Below, in pieces: positions 31,956-40,684 of a stretch of DNA of 64,000 nt (position 1 is the stretch's first letter; the number at the start of each line of letters is the position of its first letter). The notes below the pieces were generated by a model. That model saw only the letters and a list, made by a program, of their open reading frames with translations. It made no database searches and had not been told where the DNA came from. The translations under genes and the position numbers were made by a program. The stretch is from Streptomyces panaciradicis. GTDB lineage: Bacteria > Actinomycetota > Actinomycetes > Streptomycetales > Streptomycetaceae. Location of the stretch: positions 1-64,000 of the forward strand of contig NZ_JAMGBF010000025.1 of NCBI RefSeq assembly GCF_023516615.1, read 5' to 3'.

Positions 31956-33908
31956 GTGCACACCCTGCCCTACGGTTCCTGGCCCTCACCCATCGACGCG
32001 GCGCTCGCCGCCGCGCACGACGGGCACCCCGAGTACGTCGGCTTCGTCGGTGACGAGGCCTGGTGGACCGAGCCCCGGCCCGAGGAGGGCGGCCGGCGCA
32101 CCCTGGTGCGCAGACGGGCCGACGGCGACGAGGAGCCGGTGCTGCCCGCGCCGTGGAACGTGCGCAGCCGCGTCATGGAGTACGGCGGGCACCCCTGGGC
32201 CGGGCTGGTGCTGGACGGCCGCCCGGTCGTGGTCTTCGTGAACTTCGCCGACCAGCGCCTCTACCGCTACGAACCCGGCGGTGAGCCGCGCCCGTTGACT
32301 CCGCTGTCGCCGGTCGGCGGCGGACTGCGCTGGGCCGAGCCGCAGTTGTGCCCCGACCGGGGCGAAGTGTGGTGCGTCCTGGAGGAGTTCACCGGCGACG
32401 GCCCCACCGACGTACGCCGCGTCCTGGCCGCCGTACCGCTGGACGGCTCGGCCGCCCAGGACCGCGACGCGGTGCGCGAACTCACCGACGACACGCACCG
32501 GTTCGTCACCGGCCCGCGGATCTCGCCCGACGGACGCAGCGCCGCCTGGCTGGTCTGGGACCACCCGCGGATGCCGTGGGACGGCACCGAGCTGGTCGTC
32601 GCCGAGATCGGCGACGACGGCCGGCTCGGCCGGCCGCGGACCGTCGCCGGCGGGCCGCGGGAGTCGATCGCGCAGGCCGACTGGGCGGCCGACGGGTCCC
32701 TGCTGTACGCCGGCGACCGCACCGGCTGGTGGAACCTCTACCGCGACGGCACGCCCCTGTGCCCCCGCGAGGAGGAGTTCGCCGGGCCGCTGTGGAAACT
32801 CGGCCACCGCTGGTTCGCCCCGCTGACGAGCGGGCTCGTCGCCGTGGTGCACGGGCGCGGCGCCACCGCCCTCGGCGTCCTCGACCCGGAGACCGGGGAG
32901 ATCGTCGACGCGGCCGGTCCCTGGACCGAGTTCGCACCCACGCTGGCGGTGCACGGCGAGCGGGTCGTCTCCGTCGGCGCGAGCCCGCGCAGCGCGTACG
33001 AGGTGGTGGAGCTGGACACGAGGACCGGACGGGCCCGGGTGGTCGGCGCCGAGCACGAGGACGCCGTGGACCCCGCCCACTACCCCGAGCCGCAGATCCG
33101 CACCTTCACCGGGCCCGCGGGACGCGACGTCCACGCCCACATCTACCCGCCCCACAACCCCGGTTGTGTCCCTCCCGGCGACGAACTGCCGCCCTACGTC
33201 GTCTGGGCGCACGGCGGCCCCACCAGCAGATCGCCGCTCGTCCTGGACCTGTCCATCGCCTACTTCACCTCCCGCGGCATCGGGGTCGCCGAGGTCAACT
33301 ACGGCGGTTCGACCGGGTACGGCCGCGAGTACCGGGAGCGGCTGCGCGAGCAGTGGGGCGTCGTGGACGTCGAGGACTGCGCGGCCGTCGCCCTCGCCCT
33401 CGCCGACGAGGGCACCGCCGACCGCGACCGGCTCGCCGTCCGCGGCGGCAGCGCCGGCGGCTGGACCACGGCCGCCTCGCTCACCCAGACCGACGTCTAC
33501 GCCTGCGGCACGATCCTCTATCCCGTTCTCGACCTCGCCGCCTGGGCGGAGGGGGAGACCCACGACTTCGAGTCGCGGTACCTGGAGTCGCTGGTCGGAC
33601 CGCTCGCCGAGGTGCCCGGCCGGTACGCGGAACGCTCGCCCACCGAGCACGCCGACCGTGTCACCGCGCCGTTCCTGCTGCTCCAGGGCCTGGACGACGT
33701 GATCTGCCCGCCCGCGCAGTGCGAGCGGTTCCTGGAGCGGATCCGGGGCCGGCGGGTGCCGCACGCCTATCTCGCCTTCGAGGGGGAGGGGCACGGCTTC
33801 CGGCGCGCCGACACCATGATCCGCTGCATGGAGGCCGAACTGTCCCTGTACGCGCAGGTGTTCGGCATCGATCCGCACGGCGTCCCGACCCTGGAGCTGT
33901 CCGAGTGA
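31956..33908 (+). CDS. S9 family (prolyl oligopeptidase-like) serine peptidase
   Basis: This 650-residue cytoplasmic peptidase has a beta-propeller N-terminal half and a C-terminal alpha/beta-hydrolase (from about residue 385). The catalytic triad is visible: Ser in GGSAGG, Asp in GLDDVICPP and His in GEGHGF. The oxyanion/substrate loop is VWAHGGP. GTG 31956 is preceded by GGGAG. It most resembles dipeptidyl/acylaminoacyl peptidases of the S9C group. Its stop overlaps the next start (GTGA). Confidence 0.92.
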   Translation: MHTLPYGSWPSPIDAALAAAHDGHPEYVGFVGDEAWWTEPRPEEGGRRTLVRRRADGDEEPVLPAPWNVRSRVMEYGGHPWAGLVLDGRPVVVFVNFADQRLYRYEPGGEPRPLTPLSPVGGGLRWAEPQLCPDRGEVWCVLEEFTGDGPTDVRRVLAAVPLDGSAAQDRDAVRELTDDTHRFVTGPRISPDGRSAAWLVWDHPRMPWDGTELVVAEIGDDGRLGRPRTVAGGPRESIAQADWAADGSLLYAGDRTGWWNLYRDGTPLCPREEEFAGPLWKLGHRWFAPLTSGLVAVVHGRGATALGVLDPETGEIVDAAGPWTEFAPTLAVHGERVVSVGASPRSAYEVVELDTRTGRARVVGAEHEDAVDPAHYPEPQIRTFTGPAGRDVHAHIYPPHNPGCVPPGDELPPYVVWAHGGPTSRSPLVLDLSIAYFTSRGIGVAEVNYGGSTGYGREYRERLREQWGVVDVEDCAAVALALADEGTADRDRLAVRGGSAGGWTTAASLTQTDVYACGTILYPVLDLAAWAEGETHDFESRYLESLVGPLAEVPGRYAERSPTEHADRVTAPFLLLQGLDDVICPPAQCERFLERIRGRRVPHAYLAFEGEGHGFRRADTMIRCMEAELSLYAQVFGIDPHGVPTLELSE

Positions 33909-34840
33909 GCGAAGCGGTACGAGAACTCCTGCGGCCGTCGCGGCTCGCCCCCGGCGCCCGTGTCGCCGTCGTCGCGCCCAGCGGGCCGGTTCCCGAGGAG
34001 CGGCTGCAGGCCGGCCTCGACGTGCTGCGCGGCTGGGACCTCGACCCGGTCGTCGCACCCCATGTGCTCGACCGGCACGGCGAGTTGACCTACCTCGCGG
34101 GGACGGACGCCGACCGCGCCGCCGACCTGCAGGCCGCCTGGTGCGACCCCTCGGTGGACGCCGTGCTGTGCGCGCGGGGCGGTTACGGCGCGCAGCGCAT
34201 GGTCGACCTCCTCGACTGGGAGGCGATGCGGGCGGCCGGGCCGAAGGTGTTCGTCGGCTTCAGCGACGTCACCGTGCTGCACGAGGCGTTCGCCGCACGC
34301 CTCGGCCTGGTCACGCTGCACGGGCCGATGGCGGCCGGCGTCGACTTCGTCAAGAACGCCCGCGCGCAGGAACACCTCAAGTCGACCCTCTTCGCGCCGG
34401 AGAGCGTCCGCACGATCATCTCCGGGGGCGGCGCCCTGGTCCCCGGGCGCGCGCGGGGCGTCACGCTCGGCGGCTGTCTGTGCCTGCTCGCCGCCGAGCT
34501 GGGCAGCCCGCACGCCCGGCCCGGTGCCCGCGGCGGGCTGCTGTGCCTGGAGGACGTCGGCGAGGAGACGTACCGCCTGGACCGCTATCTGACCCAGCTC
34601 GGGCGCGCGGGCTGGCTGGAGGGGGTGCGCGGGGTGCTGCTCGGGTCGTGGGAGCAGTGCGAGCCGTACGAGAAGGTGCGTGCGCTGCTCCTCGACCGGC
34701 TCGGCGGGCTCGGCGTCCCGATCGCCGAGGACTTCGGGTTCGGGCACTGCGCGGGCGCCCTGACCGTCCCCTTCGGGGTGTCGGCCGCACTCGACGCCGA
34801 CGCGGGCACGCTGACACTGGACGAGCCCGCGCTGCGCTGA
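33905..34840 (+). CDS. S66 family LD-carboxypeptidase
   Basis: This 311-residue protein is of the LdcA/MccF family. LdcA removes the terminal D-Ala from muropeptide tetrapeptides in peptidoglycan recycling, and MccF inactivates microcin-type peptidyl nucleotides. The nucleophile Ser is in GFSDVT, preceded by the ARGGYG turn, the Glu is in CLEDVGE and the His in FGHCAG. It lacks a signal peptide, so it is cytoplasmic. GTG 33905 overlaps the S9 gene's stop. It is last of four coupled peptidase genes. Confidence 0.92.
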   Translation: MSEAVRELLRPSRLAPGARVAVVAPSGPVPEERLQAGLDVLRGWDLDPVVAPHVLDRHGELTYLAGTDADRAADLQAAWCDPSVDAVLCARGGYGAQRMVDLLDWEAMRAAGPKVFVGFSDVTVLHEAFAARLGLVTLHGPMAAGVDFVKNARAQEHLKSTLFAPESVRTIISGGGALVPGRARGVTLGGCLCLLAAELGSPHARPGARGGLLCLEDVGEETYRLDRYLTQLGRAGWLEGVRGVLLGSWEQCEPYEKVRALLLDRLGGLGVPIAEDFGFGHCAGALTVPFGVSAALDADAGTLTLDEPALR

Positions 34841-34857
34841 CCGGCGGGCGCGCGACG

Positions 34858-34863
34858 TAGGGT
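34858..34863 (+). promoter_or_regulatory. -10 element for a probably leaderless GNAT mRNA
   Basis: TAGGGT lies six bases before the ATG at 34870, and no ribosome site is present between them. This fits leaderless transcription, which is common in Streptomyces. Confidence 0.5.
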
Positions 34864-34869
34864 GGCGGG

Positions 34870-35415
34870 ATGCCGCACACCGCTTCCCGCTATCTCGCCG
34901 AGGGACCCCGGGTGGGGATACGCCACTTCACCTACGCGGACGGTGCCGAGTTCTCCGCGCGGGCCCGGGAGAGCAAGGACCTGCACCACCCGTGGCTGTT
35001 CCCGCCGGACACCGCGAACGCGTACACCGCCTACGCCGGCCGGCTGATCGAGGACCCGACCAAGGCCGGATTCCTCGTGTGCGACAAGGCCGACGGCGCC
35101 ATCGCCGGGTTCATCAACATCAACAACATCGTCGAGGGCGGCTTCCAGTGCGGCGCGCTCGGGTACGGCGCCTTCGCGCACGCCGCCGGCCGCGGACTGA
35201 TGCGTGAGGGACTGCGGCTGGTGGTGGGCCACGCCTTCGGGCCGATGCGCCTGCACCGCCTGGAGATCAACGTACAGCCGGGCAACACCGCCTCGATCGC
35301 CCTGGCCCGCTCCTGCGGCTTCCGCCTGGAGGGCTTCTCCCCGAACATGCTCTTCATCGACGGGGCATGGCGCGACCACGAACGCTGGGCGATCACCGTC
35401 GAGATGACGGGATGA
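34870..35415 (+). CDS. GNAT acetyltransferase, RimJ/RimL type
   Basis: This 181-residue acetyl-CoA-dependent acyltransferase has the pattern of the RimJ/RimL group: an N-terminal RHFTYADGAEFSARARES, the CoA-binding ALGYGAFAHAAGRGLMREGLRLVVGHAF, and MRLHRLEINVQPGNTASIALARSCGFRLEG. The substrate may be a protein N-terminus or a small amine. It follows the peptidase operon by 29 bases but seems to have its own promoter. Confidence 0.9.
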   Translation: MPHTASRYLAEGPRVGIRHFTYADGAEFSARARESKDLHHPWLFPPDTANAYTAYAGRLIEDPTKAGFLVCDKADGAIAGFININNIVEGGFQCGALGYGAFAHAAGRGLMREGLRLVVGHAFGPMRLHRLEINVQPGNTASIALARSCGFRLEGFSPNMLFIDGAWRDHERWAITVEMTG

Positions 35416-35439
35416 CCGCGAGGCCGCCTTTGCGCAATC

Positions 35440-35475
35440 CTGACCGGTAGGTCCCCTGGCCGGATCACCGGTCAG
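35440..35475. promoter_or_regulatory. perfect 9-bp inverted repeat before the DUF5107 gene
   Basis: CTGACCGGT (35440-35448) and ACCGGTCAG (35467-35475) are exact complements around an 18-base spacer. Each half itself contains ACCGGT. It ends nine bases before the first possible ATG of the next gene, so it is a likely operator, perhaps bound by two dimers. Confidence 0.55.
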
Positions 35476-35522
35476 CGGCTTCCATGGTGATCGTGACGAC
35501 GATCCGACGTGAGGTACTGACC

Positions 35523-37412
35523 ATGCCGGCGGCGGAGCTGGGGCCGGACAATCCGCTGCCCCCACTGCGGCTCCCGCACGAGGTGCACCGCATCGAGGAC
35601 CGCGAGCGCGACGAACTGCCGCGTGACATGGCACGACAGGCGGGCTACGAACCCCTGCGCAGCCTGCTGCCGGTGCGGACGAGGGACGGATACGGGCGCT
35701 CGCGCGAACCCCGCGGGATCGACGCCCTCGTGATCGAGAACGACCGGCTGCGCGCCACCGTCCTGCCGGGGCTCGGCGGCCGGGTCGCCTCCCTCCTGCA
35801 CAAGCCGACCGGCCGCGAACTGCTGTACCGCAACCCGGTGTTCCAGCCGGCCGCCTTCGCCCTCAACGGCGCCTGGTTCTCCGGCGGCATCGAATGGAAC
35901 ATCGGCGCCACCGGCCACACGGCGCTTGCCTGCTCACCCCTCCACGCGGCCCGCGTCACCGCCCCCGACGGCGGCGAGATGCTCCGGCTGTGGGAGTGGG
36001 AGCGGCTGCGCGACCTGCCCTTCCAGGTCGACCTCTGGCTGCCGGACGGCTCCGACTTCCTCCACGTCGGCGTCCGCGTCCGCAACCCCCACCAGCGGCC
36101 GGTGCCGACGTACTGGTGGTCCAACATCGCCGTCCCCGAGACCCGCCGGGTCCTCGTACCCGCCGAGGAGGCCTGGCACTTCGGGTACGAGCACCGGCTG
36201 CGGAAGGTACCGGCGCCCTCGCACGCGGAGATCGAGCACCACCCGCACGCCGCCGACTGGTTCTACGACGTGCCCGAGGACCGACGCCGCTGGATCGCCG
36301 CACTCGACGCCGACGGGCACGGCCTGGTGCAGACCTCCAGCGACGCGCTGCGCGGCCGCAAGCTCTTCATCTGGGGCACCGGGCCCGGCGGGCGCCGCTG
36401 GCAGCAGTGGCTCACCGAACCCGGCACCGACGGCTACCTGGAGATCCAGGCCGGCCTCGCCCGCACCCAGCTGGAGCACGTACGGCTGGACGCGGAGAGC
36501 GAGGTGTCCTGGCTGGAGGCGTACGGTCCGCTGCACTCCCCGCCGGCCGCCGACGAAGCGGAGGCCCGCCTCGAAGCGGCTCTCCCGCGCGCCGCCGTCG
36601 ACGCCGCGTACGCCGCCTGGAAGGCGTGCGCCGACACCGAACCGGACGGGATCCTCGCCACCGGCTCCGGCTGGGGCGCCCTCGAAGTGCTGCGTGCCGA
36701 CCTGAAGTTGTCCGGCACGCCCTTCGACGAGAGCACCCTCGGTGACGCCCAGAAGCCCTGGCTGCACCTCCTGCGGGCCGGGTTCCTCCCCGAGCCGCGC
36801 CGGGTGCGGCCGCCCGGCGAGACGCTCGTTGCCCCGCACTGGCGGGACATGCTGGAGACCGCGCCGGCCACCCCCCTCACCGAGTACCACCTCGGCGTCG
36901 CCCAGTGGCATGCGGGCGATCGGGCCCAGGCCGTGCGCAGTTGGGAGCGGGCGCTCCAACTCGCCCCGTCCCTGTGGCCGTTGCTGCGCTGCCTCGCCGT
37001 CGCCGACCAGGCCGGCGGCAACCCGGAGCGGGCCGCCGACCGGTATGTGGAGGCCTTCGACGACCTGTGCGCCGAGCGGCGCGACGACGGCGAGTCGTGG
37101 ACGGCGGCGACGGCCGCGCTGGGCCGTGAGGCGATCGAGGCACTGCTCGCCGCGGGCCGCACCGCGCAGGCGCGCGCCGTGTGGGACCGGCTCCGGCCCG
37201 CCGTCCGGCGGCGCGGCAGGTTCCGGCTGATCGAGGCCGGGCTGCTGCTCGCGGAGGGGATGCCGGAGGAGGCGCGCGACATCTTCCGTGCCGGCTTCGA
37301 GGTCGCCGACCTGCGGGAGGGCGCGGAGACGATCGGCCGGCTGTGGGCGCGGCTGAGCGACGAACCCCTCCCGGCGCACTACGACTTCCGCATGCGGCCG
37401 CCGGAGGCGTGA
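35523..37412 (+). CDS. DUF5107 and TPR domain protein
   Basis: This is a large soluble protein of 629 residues (642 from the alternative ATG 35484). The N-terminal two thirds are a beta-rich domain of the DUF5107 kind (IENDRLRATVLPGLGGRVASLLHKPTGRELLYRNPVFQP, FSGGIEWNIGATGH), similar in look to aldose-epimerase/glycosidase sandwich folds. The C-terminal third holds TPR-like helices (EYHLGVAQWHAGDRAQAVRSWERALQLAP). ATG 35523 is preferred since GAGG lies eight bases before it. A role in carbohydrate binding or turnover is a guess from the fold. The inverted repeat upstream suggests regulated expression. Confidence 0.82.
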   Translation: MPAAELGPDNPLPPLRLPHEVHRIEDRERDELPRDMARQAGYEPLRSLLPVRTRDGYGRSREPRGIDALVIENDRLRATVLPGLGGRVASLLHKPTGRELLYRNPVFQPAAFALNGAWFSGGIEWNIGATGHTALACSPLHAARVTAPDGGEMLRLWEWERLRDLPFQVDLWLPDGSDFLHVGVRVRNPHQRPVPTYWWSNIAVPETRRVLVPAEEAWHFGYEHRLRKVPAPSHAEIEHHPHAADWFYDVPEDRRRWIAALDADGHGLVQTSSDALRGRKLFIWGTGPGGRRWQQWLTEPGTDGYLEIQAGLARTQLEHVRLDAESEVSWLEAYGPLHSPPAADEAEARLEAALPRAAVDAAYAAWKACADTEPDGILATGSGWGALEVLRADLKLSGTPFDESTLGDAQKPWLHLLRAGFLPEPRRVRPPGETLVAPHWRDMLETAPATPLTEYHLGVAQWHAGDRAQAVRSWERALQLAPSLWPLLRCLAVADQAGGNPERAADRYVEAFDDLCAERRDDGESWTAATAALGREAIEALLAAGRTAQARAVWDRLRPAVRRRGRFRLIEAGLLLAEGMPEEARDIFRAGFEVADLREGAETIGRLWARLSDEPLPAHYDFRMRPPEA

Positions 37413-37420
37413 GAGGCCTT

Positions 37421-37768
37421 CTACGGATTGCGGTCCGCGTACTCGTACACCGTGCCGTCCGGGTGCATCGCGATCAGGTTGCGGCCCCCGGGCGTCGGCA
37501 CCGGACCGGCGACGATGCGCGCGCCGAGCTCGGTGAGCACCCGGTGGGCCTCGTCGAGGTCCTGCACCGCGATGGTCGCCGCGACCTTGCGCAGCACCTC
37601 CAGCTCGGCCTCGGGCCCGCTCATCAGCAGAAAGCAGCCGACCGCGGCCACCTGGACGCCCCCGCGTTCGAAGCGCAGGGCGTGGCCGCCCGCGAGGCGT
37701 TCGTAGAAGGGGACCGCGGTCTCCAGGTCGTCGACGCAGATGCGCAGCGTGGCTCCCAGAATGTCCAT
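37421..37768 (-). CDS. VOC/glyoxalase-family protein
   Basis: This 115-residue vicinal-oxygen-chelate domain has paired beta-alpha-beta-beta-beta modules: LRICVDDLETAVPFYERLAGG, then TIAVQDLDEAHRVLTELGARIVAGPV, ending MHPDGTVYEYADR. The usual metal-ligand Glu/His positions are only partly kept (E near the end; the first His reads Arg), so it may be a binding protein rather than an enzyme. It is convergent with the DUF5107 gene. Confidence 0.85.
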   Translation of the reverse strand: MDILGATLRICVDDLETAVPFYERLAGGHALRFERGGVQVAAVGCFLLMSGPEAELEVLRKVAATIAVQDLDEAHRVLTELGARIVAGPVPTPGGRNLIAMHPDGTVYEYADRNP

Positions 37769-37963
37769 ACGGACGAGCCTAGTTGGGACGGCCGCAGGAG
37801 GTGATCCGTTCCGGTGATCACCCCGCTCCGGCCGCCCCTGCGGGCGTGGGTCAGCCCATGGCCTTGCGAAGGGGTGGACGACGTGCGCTTTCTCGGTCGT
37901 GCGAGCCGGTGGGTACCCGGGCCCCCGGGGCTGACGCGCTGCTTTCCGGCCGTGACGGACCGC

Positions 37964-37988
37964 GTTATGCGCAGGGGCGTACGGGTAC
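37964..37988 (+). promoter_or_regulatory. sigma-B-type promoter of the holin-like gene
   Basis: GTTATG, 13 bases, then GGGTAC (37983-37988). This fits the sigma-B-family pattern (GTTT-like -35, GGGTAY -10). The start site would fall at or near ATG 37998, so the message may be leaderless. A second GGGTACCC lies at 37911. Confidence 0.5.
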
Positions 37989-37997
37989 CCGGCGGCC

Positions 37998-38516
37998 ATG
38001 GAAGGCTTGGAGCATCTGGAGCATCTGGACAAGCACCTGGTCGACGAGCTGGCGCAGGTGGCGCGCGAGACCGTGCGCGACGAACTGCGCGAACAGACTC
38101 GCAAGCAGCGCCGCAGGGCCGTGCTGTACGGGGCGTCCGGCGCCGTGGCCCTCTACGCGGGAGCGGCCCTCGCCCTCGCCGTGGGCCTCGCGCTGGCGAT
38201 CGCCCTGCCCGGCTGGGCCGCCGCGCTGATCACCGCGGTGATCCTCGGCGTCGTCGCCTACGCCCTGCGCAGCGCGGCCCGTCCCTCCGCCTCCCGGCCC
38301 GGCCCGGAGCACGCGGCGCAGATGGCGGCCGCCACCGACCGCGACCGCACCCACGGCGCCATACCGCCGTACCCTCCGGTGCCGCCCGTGGCGCCCGGCG
38401 GCGCGGCCGGCGCGAGCGGTGCGCCCGTGGCCGGGATGCCGGCGACCGGCGTGCCGGGGGCACCGGCGCCGACGCAGGAGCACATGGATCCCGAGCAGCC
38501 GCATCACCGGGGGTGA
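37998..38516 (+). CDS. phage-holin-like (holin superfamily III) membrane protein
   Basis: This 172-residue protein has a charged N-terminal helix (MEGLEHLEHLDKHLVDELAQVARETVRDELREQTRKQ) and two adjacent membrane helices (residues about 42-65 and 70-92). The C-terminal tail is long and proline/glycine-rich (PPYPPVPPVAPGG). The pattern is that of the actinobacterial Holin-X family, found in chromosomes without phage genes. Its promoter resembles sigma-B-type sites, so a membrane-stress role is plausible. It ends just before the SDR gene. Confidence 0.8.
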   Translation: MEGLEHLEHLDKHLVDELAQVARETVRDELREQTRKQRRRAVLYGASGAVALYAGAALALAVGLALAIALPGWAAALITAVILGVVAYALRSAARPSASRPGPEHAAQMAAATDRDRTHGAIPPYPPVPPVAPGGAAGASGAPVAGMPATGVPGAPAPTQEHMDPEQPHHRG

Positions 38517-38522
38517 CGCGAG

Positions 38523-39560
38523 GTGCGCAAACGTTGGGGAGTGCAGGTACCGGGGAGTCCCAAGGCGGTCGTGGTGACCGGTGCCAGCAGCGGCGTCGGC
38601 CGGGCCACGGCTGTCGCCTTCGCCGCCCGCGGCGACCGGGTCGCCCTGCTGGCCCGGGGACGCGAGGGTCTGGCCGCGGCCGCCGACGAGGTGCAGCGCG
38701 CCGGCGGCGAGGCACTGGTCGTCCCCGTGGACATGGCCGACGCCAAGGCCGTCGAGGACGCGGCCCAGCGCGTCGTCGACACGTTCGGGCACATCGACGT
38801 CTGGGTCAACAACGCCTTCGCCGGGGTGTTCGCGCCGTTCACCGAGATCACCCCGGACGAGTTCAAGAGGGTCACCGAAGTGACCTACCTGGGTTACGTG
38901 TTCGGCACCCGGGCCGCCCTGCGCCACATGCTCCCGCGCGACCGCGGCACGATCGTGCAGGTCGGTTCCGCGCTGGCGTACCGCGGGATTCCGCTGCAGT
39001 CGGCGTACTGCGGGGCCAAGCACGCGATCCAGGGGTTCAACGAGTCGCTGCGGTGCGAGCTGCTGCACTCCCGCAGCGGGGTGCGGACCACGATGGTGCA
39101 GCTCCCGGCCGTCAACACCCCGCAGTTCGACTGGGTGCTCAGCCGGATGCCGGGACAGGCCCGGCCGGTGGCTCCCGTCTACCAGCCCGAGGTCGCCGGA
39201 CGGGCGATCGTGCACGCCGCCTCGCACGCCCGGCGCCGCGAGTACTGGGTCGGCGGCTCCACGGCGGCCACCCTGATCGCCAACGCGGTGGCCCCCGGCG
39301 TGCTGGACCGCTACCTGGCACGGACCGGCTTCGAGTCCCAGCAGGACCAGGGGCAGCACGGCGAGTCCGCCAACCTGTGGGCACCCGTGGACGGCCCGCA
39401 CGGGCGGGACTTCGGCGCCCACGGGCGGTTCGACGAGGAGGCCCACGGAAGCAGCCCGCAGGACTGGGTCTCGCGCAACCGCACCCGGGCGGGCGCGGTG
39501 CTGACCGTCGGCGCCGGCGTGCTGGCGGCCCGCAGGCTCACCCGCCTGGTCCGCCACTAG
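38523..39560 (+). CDS. SDR family oxidoreductase
   Basis: This 345-residue short-chain dehydrogenase has the NADP-binding TGASSGVGRATA at residue 20, VNNA, catalytic Ser in QVGSALA, and Y-x3-K in YCGAKHA. A C-terminal extension of about 90 residues (DGPHGRDFGAHGRFDEEAHGSS) ends in a hydrophobic stretch and RLTRLVRH, which could attach it to the membrane. GTG 38523 follows the previous stop by six bases, so the two genes are co-transcribed. The substrate is unknown. Confidence 0.9.
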   Translation: MRKRWGVQVPGSPKAVVVTGASSGVGRATAVAFAARGDRVALLARGREGLAAAADEVQRAGGEALVVPVDMADAKAVEDAAQRVVDTFGHIDVWVNNAFAGVFAPFTEITPDEFKRVTEVTYLGYVFGTRAALRHMLPRDRGTIVQVGSALAYRGIPLQSAYCGAKHAIQGFNESLRCELLHSRSGVRTTMVQLPAVNTPQFDWVLSRMPGQARPVAPVYQPEVAGRAIVHAASHARRREYWVGGSTAATLIANAVAPGVLDRYLARTGFESQQDQGQHGESANLWAPVDGPHGRDFGAHGRFDEEAHGSSPQDWVSRNRTRAGAVLTVGAGVLAARRLTRLVRH

Positions 39561-39586
39561 GGCCTGTCGTCGACGACAGGCCCTAG
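39557..39586. terminator. perfect 30-bp palindrome holding both convergent stop codons
   Basis: CTAGGGCCTGTCGTC (39557-39571) is followed directly by its exact complement (39572-39586). The TAG stop of the SDR gene (39558-39560) and the TAG stop of the minus-strand enolase-family gene (39583-39585) lie in the two arms. It is a compact bidirectional terminator. Confidence 0.85.
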
Positions 39587-40674
39587 CCCACCCGGTACTG
39601 CCCGACCTCCTCCGCCAGGAGCGTCAGTCCGTGGCCCACGCCGCCCAGCGGCCGTATGCGGCCGCCCGTGGGGTCCAGGGCCCCGTCGAAGAACATGTCC
39701 TCGATGCGGACGTGGTCGTGGAACCACTCCATGTGGCGGACATTGGGGAGCGACGCGGCGGCCGCCGCGTGCGCGTGGGGCGCGCAGTGCGTGGAGACCT
39801 CCAGGCCGTGGGCCTGGGCCAGCGCGGCGGCGCGCAGGAACTCCGTGATGCCGCCGCAGCGCGTCGCGTCGATCTGCAGGCAGTCGACCGCGCCCGCCGC
39901 GATCATGCGGGCGAAGTAGGGCAGGTCGTAGCCGTACTCCCCGGCCGTGACGTCGCAGACCAGGGCGTCGCGGACCAGCCGCAGGCCGGTGAGGTCGTCG
40001 GAGGAGACCGGTTCCTCGAACCAGCCGACCCCGTGCTCGGCGAGGGCACGGCCGACCCGCAGGGCCTGCTTGCGGGTGTAGGCGCCGTTGGCGTCGACGT
40101 ACAACTCCGCGTCCTCGCCGACGACCTGACGTGCGGCGCGGACCCGGGCCAGGTCACGGGGGACCGCCCGCCCCCAGCTCTCACCGACCTTGATCTTCAC
40201 GCGCGGGATGTGCTGCCCGTGCACCCAGCCGTTGAGCTGGGCGGCCAGATGCGTGTCGTGGTACGTCGTGAAACCGCCGCTGCCGTACACCGGCACCTCC
40301 TCCCGGCACACGCCGAGCAGCCGCGCCAGCGGCAGTTCGAGGAGGCGGGCCTTCAGGTCCCACAGAGCGATGTCGAGCGCCGAGATGGCGCACGCCGCGA
40401 CACCCGGCCGGCCCGCGTTGCGCACGGAGCGGCACATCGCGTCGTGCAGGGCGGGGACGTCGAGGGCGTCGCGGCCCTCGACCAGCGGGGCCAGCTGTCC
40501 GCGCAGGAATTCGGCGACGGCCGGCGGGCCGTACGTCCAGCCCGTGCCGGTCGCGTCGGCCGCCGAGACCTCCGCGATCACCATCGTCGTCGAGTCCCAG
40601 GACAGTGTGCCGTCGGCCTCGGGGGCGTCCGTGGGCACGGTGTAGACGGAGACGACGGGCCGCTGGAGCTTCAT
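39583..40674 (-). CDS. enolase-superfamily (mandelate racemase/muconate lactonizing) enzyme
   Basis: This 363-residue enzyme abstracts a proton next to a carboxylate with Mg2+. Visible are the K-x-K base motif in RVKIKVGE, metal ligands in DANGAY, WFEEP and TAGEYG, then QIDATRCGG and the His of STHCAPH. Together these look like the mandelate-racemase subgroup (Lys plus His-Asp dyad), so a sugar-acid dehydratase or epimerase is likely. It sits 10 bases after the F420-dependent oxidoreductase gene and is co-transcribed with it. Confidence 0.9.
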   Translation of the reverse strand: MKLQRPVVSVYTVPTDAPEADGTLSWDSTTMVIAEVSAADATGTGWTYGPPAVAEFLRGQLAPLVEGRDALDVPALHDAMCRSVRNAGRPGVAACAISALDIALWDLKARLLELPLARLLGVCREEVPVYGSGGFTTYHDTHLAAQLNGWVHGQHIPRVKIKVGESWGRAVPRDLARVRAARQVVGEDAELYVDANGAYTRKQALRVGRALAEHGVGWFEEPVSSDDLTGLRLVRDALVCDVTAGEYGYDLPYFARMIAAGAVDCLQIDATRCGGITEFLRAAALAQAHGLEVSTHCAPHAHAAAAASLPNVRHMEWFHDHVRIEDMFFDGALDPTGGRIRPLGGVGHGLTLLAEEVGQYRVG

Positions 40675-40684
40675 CGCCGCCCCC

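Noticed and set aside
37998..38516. Holin-like protein as a sign of a prophage
   Set aside because: No endolysin, integrase, capsid or tail gene lies nearby. The family is common in actinobacterial chromosomes.
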